From Protopterus annectens (Eukaryota; Chordata; Ceratodontiformes; Protopteridae): 64,000 nucleotides of DNA. Below are positions 10,800 to 21,465 of the stretch, piece by piece. The stretch is taken from assembly GCF_019279795.1 (NCBI RefSeq), contig NC_056750.1, forward strand, positions 692,890,324 through 692,954,323, given 5' to 3'. Within the stretch, counting starts at the first letter, position 1. Every line of letters begins with the position of its first letter. The position numbers and the translations under genes are program-made. Below the pieces are notes generated by a model. The model had not been told where the DNA came from and did not search any database. It worked only from the letters and a program-made list of their open reading frames with translations.

Positions 10800-11577
10800 T
10801 AGATGATGATGTCTTCACTGCTGTAGTATTCTTAACCGTATGGGGATTCCCTGTCATGGAAGCCCGATATCCACCAAGTCTTCCAAAGACTCCTGAATTT
10901 AAAAGGTATGCTGAATGTCACCATACACCTACTACTTAGTGTAGGGCATAAAGGTTATGTCCAGGCCTAGCAAAAACAAAACTGATTTCCCCAGGAGGAA
11001 CAGCAGTCCATGGAACCCAAGAGGTAACGTCTACATCCAGGAAGGTAAAGAAGTAGGGGGATGGGGAGAGGGAGTGAATATTGCAGCATTGAAGGCATAG
11101 CTGCACTGTCCTTACATTCACTGCTGCAGTATTCTTAACCATCTAGGAGAGTGTCAAAGCTCAAAGGGAAACTTGGGAAGAGGAAGGGGCACTCTCTCAA
11201 AACATGAAGGACTGAACTTGCAAAATCAGCCATAGCTCTAGAGATGCCATCCAACTTAGAGTGCTTGGGAAAAGTATGCTCAGAAGTGGGGGTAGCTGCT
11301 TCAAGAATAACAGTATCTAAGCCTTTGAATAAAGCACCAGAAGAAGCCGCAGCCCTAGTAGAATGAGCCCTAATTGGAAAAGGAAGGCTCTTGCCATGAA
11401 ATGAGTGACAAAAGGAAATAGCCTTAGAAATCCAAGAAGAAATAGTTTGGTTGGGTACAGCAAGTCCCAATGATCAAAGACGAAAAGAAACAACTGATCA
11501 GATTTTCTAATAGCCTTGGTCATTCCCAAATAAACTCTAAGCGTGTTCAAAAGCCCATAAGGCAAGTTACCACACAA
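10800..11577 (-). mobile_element. DIRS fragment, antisense, 3' end
   Basis: On the minus strand this is the C-terminal end of a DIRS tyrosine recombinase plus the repeat region that follows it. Two direct copies of a terminal block ('ctgctgtagtattcttaacc' at about 10818 and a near-copy at about 11121) lie about 300 bp apart, as expected for a terminal repeat and internal complementary region. The subfamily differs from the DIRS at 15102-19232. It is cut off at about 11577, where CR1 sequence starts. Confidence 0.7.
11135..11577 (-). pseudogene. DIRS tyrosine recombinase C-terminus, truncated
   Basis: Two overlapping minus frames (11577-11317 and 11470-11135) together read as the recombinase end. 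They carry 'PNQTISSWISKAISFC', then 'PIRAHSTRAAASS' (the HxxR block, intact here), then 'ILEAATPTSEHTFPKHSKLD'. At the place where the family has the nucleophilic Tyr (HTFxxHY), this copy has Ser, so strand cleavage would be lost. DIRS recombinases insert a circular DNA intermediate. Only about the last third of the protein remains. Confidence 0.72.
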
Positions 11578-12037
11578 TCCAACATTCTAGTCATTGGAGA
11601 CTCTATCGTGAGACACACCGATGTCCCTCTCACCAGGCTGAGTAAGGAGAAAGTTATGGTCATTTGCTTATCAGGGGCTAGGATCTGCCACATTACGCAT
11701 GCACTCAGTTCATTGGATTGCAATTACCTACATGGCTTGGTCATAGTCCTTGTGGGAGTAAATGACCTGAGACGTATCTCCTTAGACTATATAAAGAGAG
11801 ACATCATGGAGTTATTGGAATGTGTCTCAGGCTGGTATGAGCCTGGCATTGAGCAGCATTTTACCTTCTCCAAGGGTGATGCCACAATGTGAAGATAAGA
11901 TGATTGACTTTAATAATTGGCTTAGTTTCTGGTGTCATTCTAAGTGGGTGCAATATTTGTCAGCATGGAAGGAAATGGTCAACAGACCACACTGCTTTGT
12001 CAGTGATGGTCTGCAGCTCTCCCCTGTAGGATTTTGA
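11578..12037 (+). pseudogene. CR1 ORF1 SGNH esterase domain
   Basis: The frame at 11578-11892 reads 'NILVIGDSIVRHTDVPL', where GDS is the nucleophile block of SGNH hydrolases. It continues with 'LVIVLVGVNDLRR', the GxND block. After a shift, 11822-12037 ends with 'FVSDGLQLSPVGF', matching the DxxH block but with Gln in place of the catalytic His. CR1-family ORF1 proteins are known to carry this esterase, and a membrane or RNP role has been proposed. The open frame begins upstream in DIRS-derived DNA (from 11470), so its first about 36 codons are not CR1. Confidence 0.75.
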
Positions 12038-12149
12038 ATATTATCTAAAACATTGTCTTCCCCCATAGTGCCTTTTAAGGCAATGCCAAACTGAAAGTAC
12101 TTCTGACATAGCAAATCAAAGCCAAGAATATCTAAAGGTATTACTGCTC

Positions 12150-12950
12150 AGTACTAGGATTCTAAACAATACCCCCACTCCCTAGAAGCACTCTTTACCC
12201 TAGAGAATGCTGATGTCTGTGCAGTCACTGAGACATGGTTTAAAGCCATGGAGAGTACACCAACAGTGCAAAATTATAATGCCTACCATACATTTAGGCC
12301 AGCTACTTCACAGGCAGGGACTAAAGGTAGAGGTGTGTCTATTTACATAAAAATACACTTCAAGGCTGGTCAAAGAGGACAGTGCACATCAGCCGCTCCA
12401 CATTCAAATCACCATAGGTAAAATCCAATACCACTTCCTTGAAAGCTATAGGTCCTACCCTATGACCCAGGAAACCCATGCCATGTATTTCAACTTATTA
12501 GAAACGCTAACCATCCAACACAATACCATATTCATGGGTGAATTTAATTACCCCACTATTAACTGGGAATCCTATTTGACACCAAACGTACATGCACAGA
12601 GATTCCTGGATTTTGCAAACAAAAGTTCCCTGGACCAGATAGTCAATACACCAACCAGGGATGCAACCATACTGGATCTGGTCCTCACTAATATGGGAGA
12701 CTGCTGCACACCCCCTCCTGTAATACCTTCCCTGCTAAGGTCAGACCACAAAATGGTCTCCTTTGAAGTAAAAATAAAACATGGACCCACAGCTAAACTT
12801 GGAATATTCAGGAACTATTCTAAGGTTAACCTCCAGCTATTAAGTGAGATTCTGGCAAAATTTCAAGCCCCCATAAACCTGAGAACACTTCTGCCTATAC
12901 AGAATTGTTCACAGAAACCCTGTACAAGCATGTTAATAGCTGCGTAGAGG
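12150..12950 (+). pseudogene. CR1 endonuclease, broken
   Basis: 'ENADVCAVTETWFKA' (about 12197-12240) holds the catalytic Glu block, and 'GRGVSIYIK' follows near 12330. A shift leads to the frame 12462-12947, with 'NTIFMGEFNYPTINWESY' (GDFN block with Asp to Glu), 'FLDFANKSSLDQIV', 'PTRDATILDLVLTN' and 'SDHKMVSFEV' (the SDH active-site block). The domain is close to full length but split by one shift and ends at a stop near 12945. Confidence 0.78.
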
Positions 12951-13149
12951 CAGCTGTACCCACCAAGAAGTACAGAACTAACTAAAAAAACAAGCCACCC
13001 TGTTGGAATCACAAAATCAATTGGCTGTATAACAGGAGGAAGAAAATCATGGTAAAAATTAGGAGGTGCAGCACCCAGCAGGATAAAGCACTCCCATCAA
13101 ACTAAACAACTCAGAGGACACAAAGTCTACCAAAGCCAATTTTGAGGTA

Positions 13150-14601
13150 AATTTGGCCTCCCAGGCCAAGGACAACCACAAAGCATTATTTATCTATGTC
13201 CACAGCCTCAAAGGCAATACAAAATTGTGTGCAGAGCTCATTGTAAATGGAGCCACCTATACTGAGCCAGAAGATACAGCAAACCACCTGACTGATAAAT
13301 TCAACTCCAACTTTTCTTCTCTCTCCCCCTCAACTTTCCCTCAGGAAATATCAAATATAACTCCCCCTACTATCACTAGGGAACAAGTCCTTAATGCTCT
13401 CTACGACCAAGAACACTACATCAGTGGGCCCAGACAACATCCCAGGATGCCTTCTAAGTAGCATGAAACATGACCTATCGGGGCCTCTGGAATTACTATT
13501 TAACTGTATCCTCCAAACAGGCTTCCTGAATGGTGAAAGGCAACAGTCATTCATCTGCACAAAGGTGGGCCATTTACAGACCCTGGAAACTACAGACCCA
13601 TAAGTCTCACTAGTCTTGTATGTAAAGCCATGGAAGGAATTATCATGGACATTATCAATAGAGATATAGTAAACATCCAGACACTGGACCCAACCCAGTT
13701 TGGTTTCGTCAACAGCAGATCATGCCTTCTCAACCTGGGGGAGTTGTTTGAGAAGGTCAAAGAAATGGATGAGGGCAAAATCATTCACACTACCTACTTT
13801 GACCTGGCCAAGGCATTTGACACAATACCCCACTTGGGCATTGCTGACAAACTCATGAGGTTAGATACCAACCCATATGCCACCTGGTGGATAGCCAACT
13901 GGCTCACAGACAGGACCCAGGAAGTTAGAATTGGAGAGTCTACTTCTACAAAGAGGCCAGTCACAAGTGGAGTCCCTCAGGGCTCAGTCCTTGGACTGCT
14001 CCTTTTTGGCATCTACTTCTCAGAAGTCCAGACCAATGTCAGTGGTCTCTGGCTGACTAAATTTGCAGTTGATTGCAAATTAGGAGCTGTCATTGAATCT
14101 CACACTGACACAAATGTTTCCTCAGGAGTGGCTGACACAGACAAATAACTAGTGTCAGAGCCATGGACTAAAACTAAATTCCAAGAAATACATAATATGC
14201 TTTGGGATGTCATTCACCCCTAGTAACTATCATACTGACAACACACCCCTTAGAGTTGACCCAGTAGTCAGGGACTTAGGGACACACATAGTAATCTAGC
14301 CTTTGATCATCATATGTCTACAGTGATGAGGAAATAATTCTATGTTGCACAGCTTATAAATAAAGGTATGGCATCTAAGTCCAAAGTCGTCATGGTTCCA
14401 CTGTATTTGGCATTCATCAGACCTATCCTTGAGTACAATGCTCCCTTTGGTATGTACCTAACTAGACATATCCAGCAACTGGAACGTCCCCAGTGGTTCC
14501 TCACTAAAAGAATACAGGGCGTAAGTAGTATGTCCTATGCAGACCTCCTCAAGGCCCTATCCCTGTATTCTGTCTCCTACAGTCTTTTGAGGGGAGATCT
14601 A
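13150..14601 (+). pseudogene. CR1 reverse transcriptase, broken
   Basis: The linker 'NTKLCAELIVNGATYTEPED' (13153-13461) leads into RT. 'VGPDNIPGCLLSSMKHDL' lies in 13394-13603. The core in 13630-14148 has motif A 'YFDLAKAFDTIPH' and motif B 'SGVPQGSVLGLLLFGIYFSE'. Motif C is degraded to 'KFAVDCKLG', where the family has FADD, so one catalytic Asp is missing. The thumb 'RPILEYNAPFGMYLTRHIQ' lies in 14368-14601. At least four frame breaks are needed. The C-terminus and 3' tail are in the gap. Confidence 0.82.
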
Positions 14602-15101
14602 NNNNNNNNNNNNNNNNNNNNNNNNNNNNNNNNNNNNNNNNNNNNNNNNNNNNNNNNNNNNNNNNNNNNNNNNNNNNNNNNNNNNNNNNNNNNNNNNNNN
14701 NNNNNNNNNNNNNNNNNNNNNNNNNNNNNNNNNNNNNNNNNNNNNNNNNNNNNNNNNNNNNNNNNNNNNNNNNNNNNNNNNNNNNNNNNNNNNNNNNNNN
14801 NNNNNNNNNNNNNNNNNNNNNNNNNNNNNNNNNNNNNNNNNNNNNNNNNNNNNNNNNNNNNNNNNNNNNNNNNNNNNNNNNNNNNNNNNNNNNNNNNNNN
14901 NNNNNNNNNNNNNNNNNNNNNNNNNNNNNNNNNNNNNNNNNNNNNNNNNNNNNNNNNNNNNNNNNNNNNNNNNNNNNNNNNNNNNNNNNNNNNNNNNNNN
15001 NNNNNNNNNNNNNNNNNNNNNNNNNNNNNNNNNNNNNNNNNNNNNNNNNNNNNNNNNNNNNNNNNNNNNNNNNNNNNNNNNNNNNNNNNNNNNNNNNNNN
15101 N
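14602..15101. other. Assembly gap, 500 N
   Basis: Exactly 500 unknown bases. It separates the CR1 RT from DIRS gag, and so hides the CR1 3' end, the DIRS left terminal repeat and the gag start. Long frames crossing it are artefacts. Confidence 0.99.
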
Positions 15102-15165
15102 GGACCTAAGGGTGTCAAGGCCTCTGTTGTAAAAATCCGTTCCTCCAGATAAAGAGGCCAGAGCT

Positions 15166-15789
15166 TTGGATAGATGGGGAAAGAAAGTCTATACTTCTTC
15201 AACCTTAGCTATGAGGGCTTTGAATTGCCAGTTTCACATGTTGAAATATCAAAACTATCTTCTTTCTCAATTGAAGTCTAAGGTAGATGCTCTGGCGGAA
15301 GGCATTGAGTGTAAAGAATTACAAGATTTGGTACATGTCTCTGAACAGGTGGGTAAGCATTCTTTACAATGTGGTTTTGATGCTGTACAGGCCTCGTCTA
15401 GGGTGGCTGCCACTGGGTCAGTTCTTCGCAGGCACGCCTGGCTGAGGGATCAGAATTTATCTGACCATGTTAAGACAAGGATTTTGGATGCTCCTTTACA
15501 GTCTGATGTGTTGTTTGGTTCACCTGTGGAGTCAGTCTTAAAGAAAATGGAAGACAAGGCTAAGTCTATGCAGGCTGTTAAAGATTTTTTGCAAGTTCAG
15601 CCTCCGAAGTTTAGTAGGAATTGGCCTGCTAAGGGGTGGACGTACCCTTCTTATGATTCACAGTCTAGGGGTAGATCTAGACGTGGTAGGGGCAGAGCTC
15701 AGGGCTCTTTCAGACCTAGAACGGGGAGTTCACCTGCACAGTCTTCGGGTGAGGGCAGGGGCCAGTCCTTTCGTAAACAGGCCCAATGA
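15166..15789 (+). CDS. DIRS gag-like protein, C-terminal part
   Basis: An open frame of 207 codons continues upstream into the gap, so the start shown is only the first Met after it. The first half is helical and hydrophilic ('ALNCQFHMLKYQNYLLSQ'). The middle 'GSVLRRHAWLRDQNLSDHVK' resembles the conserved block of vertebrate DIRS gag proteins. The end is an Arg/Gly/Ser-rich tail ('SRGRSRRGRGRAQGSFRPR'), which should bind nucleic acid. It overlaps the start of the RT frame. Gag would package the element RNA. The N-terminus is missing. Confidence 0.75.
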   Translation: MDRWGKKVYTSSTLAMRALNCQFHMLKYQNYLLSQLKSKVDALAEGIECKELQDLVHVSEQVGKHSLQCGFDAVQASSRVAATGSVLRRHAWLRDQNLSDHVKTRILDAPLQSDVLFGSPVESVLKKMEDKAKSMQAVKDFLQVQPPKFSRNWPAKGWTYPSYDSQSRGRSRRGRGRAQGSFRPRTGSSPAQSSGEGRGQSFRKQAQ

Positions 15790-17697
15790 CCTACCTTTTC
15801 AGCTGCCAGATCCTTCTTGCCTGGCAGCACCTTTGGGAGGAAGGTTGGCACTCTTCAAGGAAAATTGGAGTTTGATTACCCAAGACAGATGGGTATTGGA
15901 TATCATACACCAAGGTTACAAGTTTTATTTCCATACCTTGCCTCCTTTCAAAGGCATGCCAGACGTTCCTCCTCAGCAAAGACTAGAGGCTCACAAACAA
16001 ATTTCTCTGCTGCTTCAAATAGGGGCCATACAGTCGGTCCCTCTGCCAGAAGTGGGCCTAGGATTTTATTCTCGCCTGTTCCTAGTACCAAAGAAGTGGA
16101 ACACGTGGAGTCCAATTTTGGATTTATCTATCCTCAACACTTATCTGGACATTCCCAAGTTCAAAATGTTGACGTTACAACAGCTTTTACCTCTGCTGGG
16201 CAAAGATCACTGGATGGTGACTCTGGATCTCAAGGAGGCTTACCTTCATGTTCCTATCAGGCTAAGTTGCAGGAAGTATCTGCGTTTTCGGGCTGGGACT
16301 TCTCATTATCAGTTCTCTGCATTGCCCTTTGGCTTATCTACTGCGCCCAGAGTGTTCACGAAGGTTCTGGCTCCAGTGATAGCTTTCTTCAGGCTAAAGG
16401 AATACAGATCTATCCTTATTTGGACGATTGCCTGATTCTGGCCCAAGGAAGGGACAAACTTCTTCATCATTTACAATATGTGATAGCAGTGCTAAGATGC
16501 CTGGGGTATTCTGTGAGCAGAAATAAAGTCCAGTCTAGTCCCCTCTCGGGACATGTGCTTTCTGGGTGTGAGACTGAATACAGCACCCCAGATGGCCTTT
16601 TGACCCCGGACAAACAAAAGAATCTTTCTCTTTACTTCCATCAATTGTCTCATCAGTCCAGGCTGACTGCAAGGACAGTCCTTCAAGCCTTGGGGTTCAT
16701 GGCATCTTGTATTCTGGTGCTTCCCAATGCCAAACTGCATATGAGGAAGCTACAATGGTATCTCAAAAATGTATGGACACAGCACTGCCAAGATATGGAC
16801 ACTGTCATTCAGATAATACCTTGCATTCAAAAGGAATTTTTGTGGTGGGCTCAGGAATGTCACCTAAACAAGGGACTCTCTGTGACCCGGCCAGAGGCGA
16901 GTCAGATTCTAACGACAGATGTCTCAGACAAAGCTTGGGGAGCTCATCTAAATGGAAAGTGGGTACAAGACACGTGGCCTGCCAGACTACAACATCTACA
17001 TATCAACTTGAAGGAGATGTTAGCAGTCCAATTTGCATTAATAGCTTTCAAGGATTTACTTCTTCCAGGGCAGGTGTTGGTTCTAACAGACAACACAACT
17101 GTCATGTGGTACATCAACAAGCAAGGGGGAACACATTCTTATCCTCTATGCAGACAAGCAATGATTTTGTGGGAGACTGCTCTCAGTTTACAGCTAAATC
17201 TTCAGGCAAGGTTTCTGCCGGGAGCACAGAACTCCTTAGCAGATGTGTTGAGCAGGCGAATTATGGATCCCCACGAGTGGAAATTGGATCCTCATGTATT
17301 TCAGAAATTGACAGTGTTATGGGGAACTCCAGACATAGATCTGTTCGCTTCTCCACTAAACTACCAGCTGCCAAAGTTTTGCACAAAAAGGTTTCATCCC
17401 ACAGCTTGGAAAGTGGATGCTCTTTCATTCAATTGGAGCAATCTTCATGTGTATGCCTTTCCACCTCTGCCTCTCCTTCCAAAGGTACTCCTAAAGGTCA
17501 GGCAGGACAAGCCAAAGATGATTTTAATAGCTCCAGATTGGCCTCGACAGCACTGGTACCCATTACTGAGAAGTCTGGTACAGGAGCCTCCATGGCCTTT
17601 GCCTTCGATTCCACACCTGCTGTCCCAGGAGAACAGTCATTTACTCAATGTCAAACTTCACTCTCTTCACCTAACAGCCTGGCATATTCTGTTTTAA
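15790..17697 (+). pseudogene. DIRS RT, RNase H and methyltransferase-like polyprotein, one frameshift
   Basis: The RT N-terminal half is open from about 15653 to 16435 ('GLGFYSRLFLVPKKWN', motif A 'VTLDLKEAYLHVPI', motif B 'FSALPFGLSTAPRVFTK'). A one-base shift near 16410 moves to the frame ending at 17697. That frame has motif C 'YPYLDDCLILA', then RNase H ('LTTDVSDKAWGAHLNG', 'NLKEMLAVQFAL', 'VLTDNTTVMWYINKQGG', 'PGAQNSLADVLSR'), then the DIRS methyltransferase-like block 'DIDLFASPLNYQLPK' with 'YAFPPLPLLPKVL' and 'ILIAPDWPRQHW'. All RT and RNase H acidic residues I can place are kept, so only the shift blocks it. Confidence 0.88.
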
Positions 17698-18797
17698 ACC
17701 CTGGAGGGTCTCAGCTTCCACAGCAAGTTTTGAATGTTATTTTGGAGGCCAGAAGGCCTAGTACAAGGAAAGTGTACGCAGATAAATGGAAGAGATTTTT
17801 ATTTTGGAGTACAGCAAAGGAATTTGATGTTTCTAAGCCTAATTTAAGTGTGGCTCTTCAATATCTTGCTGAGTTACTGGACAAAGGTTTGTCGTTCTCT
17901 TCTATTAAGGTTCATGCTGCAGCAATTTCTGCTCACTATGACTGTGACCCACCATTGTTTTCTCATCCTTTGTTTAAGCAATTCCTTAGAGGGGCAAAGA
18001 ATTTAAGACCCCCACGTAGAGCTCCTACTCCTGCTTGGGATCTCAATTTTGTGTTGGAGAAACTCACTCTACAACCTTTTGAGCCTGCAGCTACTGCCGA
18101 GTTGAAATATTTATCATGGAAGACTGCTTTTTTGTTGGCCATTACCTCTGCAGAAGGGTTTCTGAATTACAGGCCCTTATGGCGGTTGAGCCTTTCTTAA
18201 TTTTCCATAAGGATAGGGTATCTTTACGCACTAATCCTTCCTTTATGCCTAAAGTGGTTTCTAGTGTGGCTTTAAACCAAACTATTCATTTGCCTACTTT
18301 TTATGCAAACCCCCAAAATAAAGGGGAAAAGATTTTGCACACTTTGGATATACACAGGCAGTTGCGATATTATTTGAGCAGAACTAAAGGGTTCAGGCAG
18401 TCTCAGCAGTTATTTGTTTCATTTGCTTTGGGTTCTCAGGGCAAGCCTGTGTCAAAACAAACTATTTCTAAGTGGATTGGGTTTTGTATTGCTTTCTGTT
18501 ATTCCCATCATGGTAAGGAGGTTCCAGCTGGGATTAGGCCTCATTCCACTAGCTACTGCCACTTCTACAGCTTTTTTAAGGGGGGTGGCAACTAAAGATA
18601 TTTTGGAGGCAGCTACTTGGAGTTCAGTGCATACTTTCTCTAAGCATTACCACCTTCCACTTTACTCTAAATCTAGGGCTGGTTTTGCCACTGCAATTTT
18701 ACAGGGCATTTTGGCAGCCCCTACTGCTATAGTTTTGCCATCCTCCCTTACCTCTGCTTTGGGATTCTACCCAAGTGTAAGGACTGCAGCAATGTGA
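17690..18797 (+). pseudogene. DIRS tyrosine recombinase, two frameshifts
   Basis: The N-terminal SAM-like part is 'ARRPSTRKVYADKWKRFLFW' (about 17750). The core domain follows, with 'LLAITSAEGFL' (about 18132-18165) shifting frame near 18150 into 'CRRVSELQAL', which carries the first catalytic Arg. The next frame (18116-18595) runs 'PVSKQTISKWIGFCIAFCYSHHGKEV' to 'GIRPHSTS'. A second shift near 18555 removes the Arg of the HxxR box, then continues 'ATSTAFLRGVATKDILEAAT' and 'HTFSKHYHL' with the nucleophilic Tyr. The stop is at 18795, inside the terminal repeat. The enzyme integrates the circular intermediate without target duplication. Confidence 0.85.
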
Positions 18798-19232
18798 GAT
18801 GAAGAACATAGTACAGTTTTGTACCTACCATAAATGTAGATGTTCAAGATCCACATTGCTGCAGTCCAATTACCTCCCTCCTTCCCTCTGTAGTTAGAGG
18901 CGGTTGTGTGGTTTGCGTTGTGGATATTGTGGATATTGTATATATTGTACATATGATTAGTGCAAGGGTGGTTGGTTGTTTTTTGCTGTCTTTTGGTTTT
19001 GACCATTCTTTTTAGGGTCTTCTGACATCTGGGGCAAGAAAAGACTGAGGATATGACGTCGGTCATGCGCATTTGTACCCTGACGTCCTGATGTCAGTCT
19101 TAAGCGCCTTGACCGACGTCAGCCTAATACTTTGATATTCGGGCCGACCGAGGACAGCTGACTACCCAAGTGTAAGGACTGCAGCAATGTGGATCTTCGA
19201 ACATCTACATTTATGGTAGGTACAAAACTGTA
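18767..19232 (+). repeat. DIRS internal complementary region and right terminal repeat
   Basis: The block 'ctacccaagtgtaaggac' with 'tgcagcaatgtg' occurs directly at 18769-18798 and again at 19163-19194. The stretch 18810-18870 (ending 'cacattgctgcagtcc') is the reverse complement of 19177-19232. This is the direct plus inverted arrangement expected for DIRS ends, where the internal complementary region templates rejoining of the two termini. Between the copies lie about 290 bp with no ORF, including GACGTC-rich sequence near 19055-19120. Confidence 0.75.
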
Positions 19233-19239
19233 CTTTTTT

Positions 19240-19765
19240 TTGCTGAGAAGACGAGAGGAGTTGTGGTTTTGTATTAGGAAGTCAACAGTGGCAGAGAAGT
19301 ATGTAAGAGTGCTACAGGATATGTACGAGGGCAGTGTGACAGTGGTGAGGTCTGTGGTTGGAGTGATGGATGCATTTAAGGTGGAGGTGGGATTACATCA
19401 AGGATCAGTTATGAACCCTTTATTTTCAATGATAATGAATAGGTTGACAGACGAGATTAGACAGGAGTCCCCCGTGGGCTATTATGTTTGTGGATGATAT
19501 TGTGATGTGCAGTGAGAGTAAGGACGAGATTGTGGAGACCCTGGAAAGGTGGAGATATGGTCTTGAGAGTAATGAAGGTCGGCAGGACTAAGACAGAATA
19601 CATGTGTGTGAATGAGAGGGAGGACAGAAGAATGGTGAGGATGTAGGGAGTAGAGTTGGCAAAGGTGGATGAGTTTAAATACTTGGGATCAACACTTCAG
19701 AGTAACGGGGAGTGGGGTAGAGAAGTTGACAGTGCAGGCAGGGTGGACTGGGTAGAGAAGGTTTC
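19240..19765 (+). pseudogene. RTE-like LINE RT scrap
   Basis: The frame 19189-19497 contains 'AEKYVRVLQDMYEGSVTVVR' and 'VEVGLHQGSVMNPLFSMIM' (motif B), then 'NRLTDEIRQESP'. After a shift, 'MFVDDIVMCSESKDEIVE' (about 19485-19540, motif C as VDD) and 'EFKYLGSTLQSNGEWG' (about 19668-19712) follow. This pattern is typical of RTE-type LINEs. Its left side abuts the DIRS terminus and its right side abuts a CR1 3' end, so only the RT core remains. The clade is a recollection-based call. Confidence 0.7.
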
Positions 19766-21465
19766 ATAGGTTCATAGGTGTGTACTAGGCTAATGGCCCT
19801 GGAGCCTTTACAAGCGTAGCCCAAAAAAAAATTGCCCAGGCACCATGCCACCCTATGTTAGTTCACAGTGCCTATATCCAGTAGGGCAACTGGAGTGATC
19901 CCTGGAGTGAACATTGTTACCCATATACTCAAGATTTCTCTTGAGGCCCAGTGAGGTGCTCTGCTAGACATGCATGGAAAATTAATCTAGAGTATGGGCA
20001 GTCTTTTTGAGATGAACCTATCCCTCCAGCATGTTCTGTTAATTGTGGTAATGAGGTTGTGATCTCTGGAGAGTGTAGCATGGGGGGATTAGGATTTCTT
20101 TAGGTATAGCATTTCAAGTAGGGCTTGGTCGGACATGGCTTTGTAAGTCAAGCAGAGATCACCTGTAAGTAGACAATAAGAGACTGAGAACAGCTGAAGC
20201 TTCTTGAGTCTGTCCATGTAGGACATGTGTTTAAGGCCTAGGATCCTTTTTGTGAGGTACTTTTGTGGCCTCTCCAGCTGTTGTAGGTGTCTGGTTAGGT
20301 ATATGCCAAATGGGGTGTTATATTCGATGATTGGTCTAATGAGGGATGAGTAGAGGGATGATGACCTCTTTGTTCCTGTATGTGAAACCTTTGGTTATAA
20401 GATGTGCCACATAGGACTTTCTGACCACCGTGGCAATGTGGTGGTCGAAGGTGAGGTGGCTGTCAACCTGGGTTCCCAGATCTCTTATGGCCCCTTCAGT
20501 GTTCAGTGGGCTCCCATCATTGTGGTAATTTGTGGGAACTGAGTTTTTTCCAATGGAGATAATGCATTTTTTGGCTTTTAGCTTCAGGCAATGGTTCTGA
20601 CACCAGTCAATGGTCCTAGAGGCTCCCTTTTGCAGGATGTTTGCATCACTTGGTGAGTTGATAATGACTCCTAGCTTGTAGTCATCAGTGAACTTGGTCA
20701 GCCAGAGTCGTCCTGCATTGGCCTGTGCTTCCAAGAAGTAGATGCTAAACAGGAGAGGGCCCAGGACTGAGCCGTGTAGGACTCCACTCACGACTGATCG
20801 ACAGTCTGACTTGGAATCCACAACTCTCACTCTGTGGGTCCTGTCTGTGAGCCAGTTTTCAACCCACCTAGTGATGTAAGGATTGATGCCTAGTTTGTTG
20901 AGTTTATCAATGATACCTGAGTGGGAAATGGTATCAAAGGCCTTGGCCAGGTCGAGGTAGGCTGTATGCACTGCCTCATCCACAGCCTTGGTGAATGCCT
21001 TGAAGTCAACCAGGTTCAGCAGGCAGGATCTCCCCTTGACAAAGTAAAACTGTGTGGGGTCAAGAGATTGGAGATTGCCTATACCTTTGTTAAGCAGGTC
21101 CATGATGATGCGCTCCATAGCTTTGCATACCAGACTCATCCGGGTAATAGAGCGTTTGTTCCCAGGGTTTGTAGTTGCTCCCCCTTTAAGAAGTGGGATG
21201 ACTGTAGCAGTGCGCCATTCGTTAGGGATATAGCTTGAGGTAAGGCTGTGATTGAACAGGATACACAGATGTGTTGCCAATTCGTTTTGTAGCTCATGTA
21301 GGATGCAGCCAGGGATATTATCAGGTCCCATGGATGCTGTATTCTTGGCTTTGGACAATGCAGCTTTTACCTGTGCCACAGAAATGGTGGGTATCAGGCT
21401 TTCTTCTGGTATTGTGGTAGGGCCCTTGGGGGGGGGGGAATTGGCACTGAATCTACCTAAAAGCC
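19765..21465 (-). mobile_element. CR1 LINE copy 2, antisense, 5'-truncated
   Basis: The minus-strand CR1 3' half runs from the RT linker (about 21465) to the 3' tail at 19765 ('tttcataggttcataggtg', 'actaggctaatggccctgg' on plus). The same tail is found at 36504 and, in plus sense, at 30179-30241. 5' truncation is usual for target-primed insertion. The 5' limit sits in runs of G and C near 21428-21475. Confidence 0.85.
19950..21465 (-). pseudogene. CR1 RT, copy 2
   Basis: A long frame (21379-20336, 347 codons) carries 'MGPDNIPGCILHELQNEL', 'NPGNKRSITRMSLVCKAMER', motif A 'YLDLAKAFDTISH', motif B 'SGVLHGSVLGPLLFSIYFLE' (Pro-Gln changed to Leu-His) and motif C 'KFTDDYKLG'. Both Asp of the DD pair survive. 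The thumb is 'LGTQVDSHLTFDHH'. After a stop at about 20336, the C-terminal part continues in another frame ('PFGIYLTRHLQQLERPQKYL', about 20310-20250) to about 19950. It is the best-kept CR1 RT frame in the window but lacks ORF1 and the endonuclease. Confidence 0.85.

Larger units (their letters stand above)
11578..14601 (+). mobile_element. CR1 LINE copy 1, running into the assembly gap
   Basis: CR1 order is preserved: ORF1 esterase (11578-12037), apurinic endonuclease (12150-12950) and RT (13150-14601). The 5' end abuts the antisense DIRS fragment, so it is 5'-truncated or inserted there. The 3' end is lost in the run of N. RT sequence closely resembles the CR1 copies at 19765-21465, 26500-30241 and 36504-38262, so one family supplied all four. 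Confidence 0.85.
15102..19232 (+). mobile_element. DIRS retrotransposon (tyrosine recombinase type)
   Basis: Gag-like protein, RT/RNase H/methyltransferase-like polyprotein and tyrosine recombinase follow in the DIRS order, in overlapping frames on the plus strand. Behind the recombinase lie complementary repeats (18767-18875 and 19162-19232) of the kind DIRS uses instead of LTRs. The left end is in the gap. Three single shifts inactivate it, but the long frames suggest a fairly young copy. The right end is at about 19232, followed by poly-T and an RTE-like scrap. Confidence 0.88.

Noticed and set aside
14368..15202. Long open frames crossing the gap on both strands
   Set aside because: The middle is 500 N; no sequence supports continuity.
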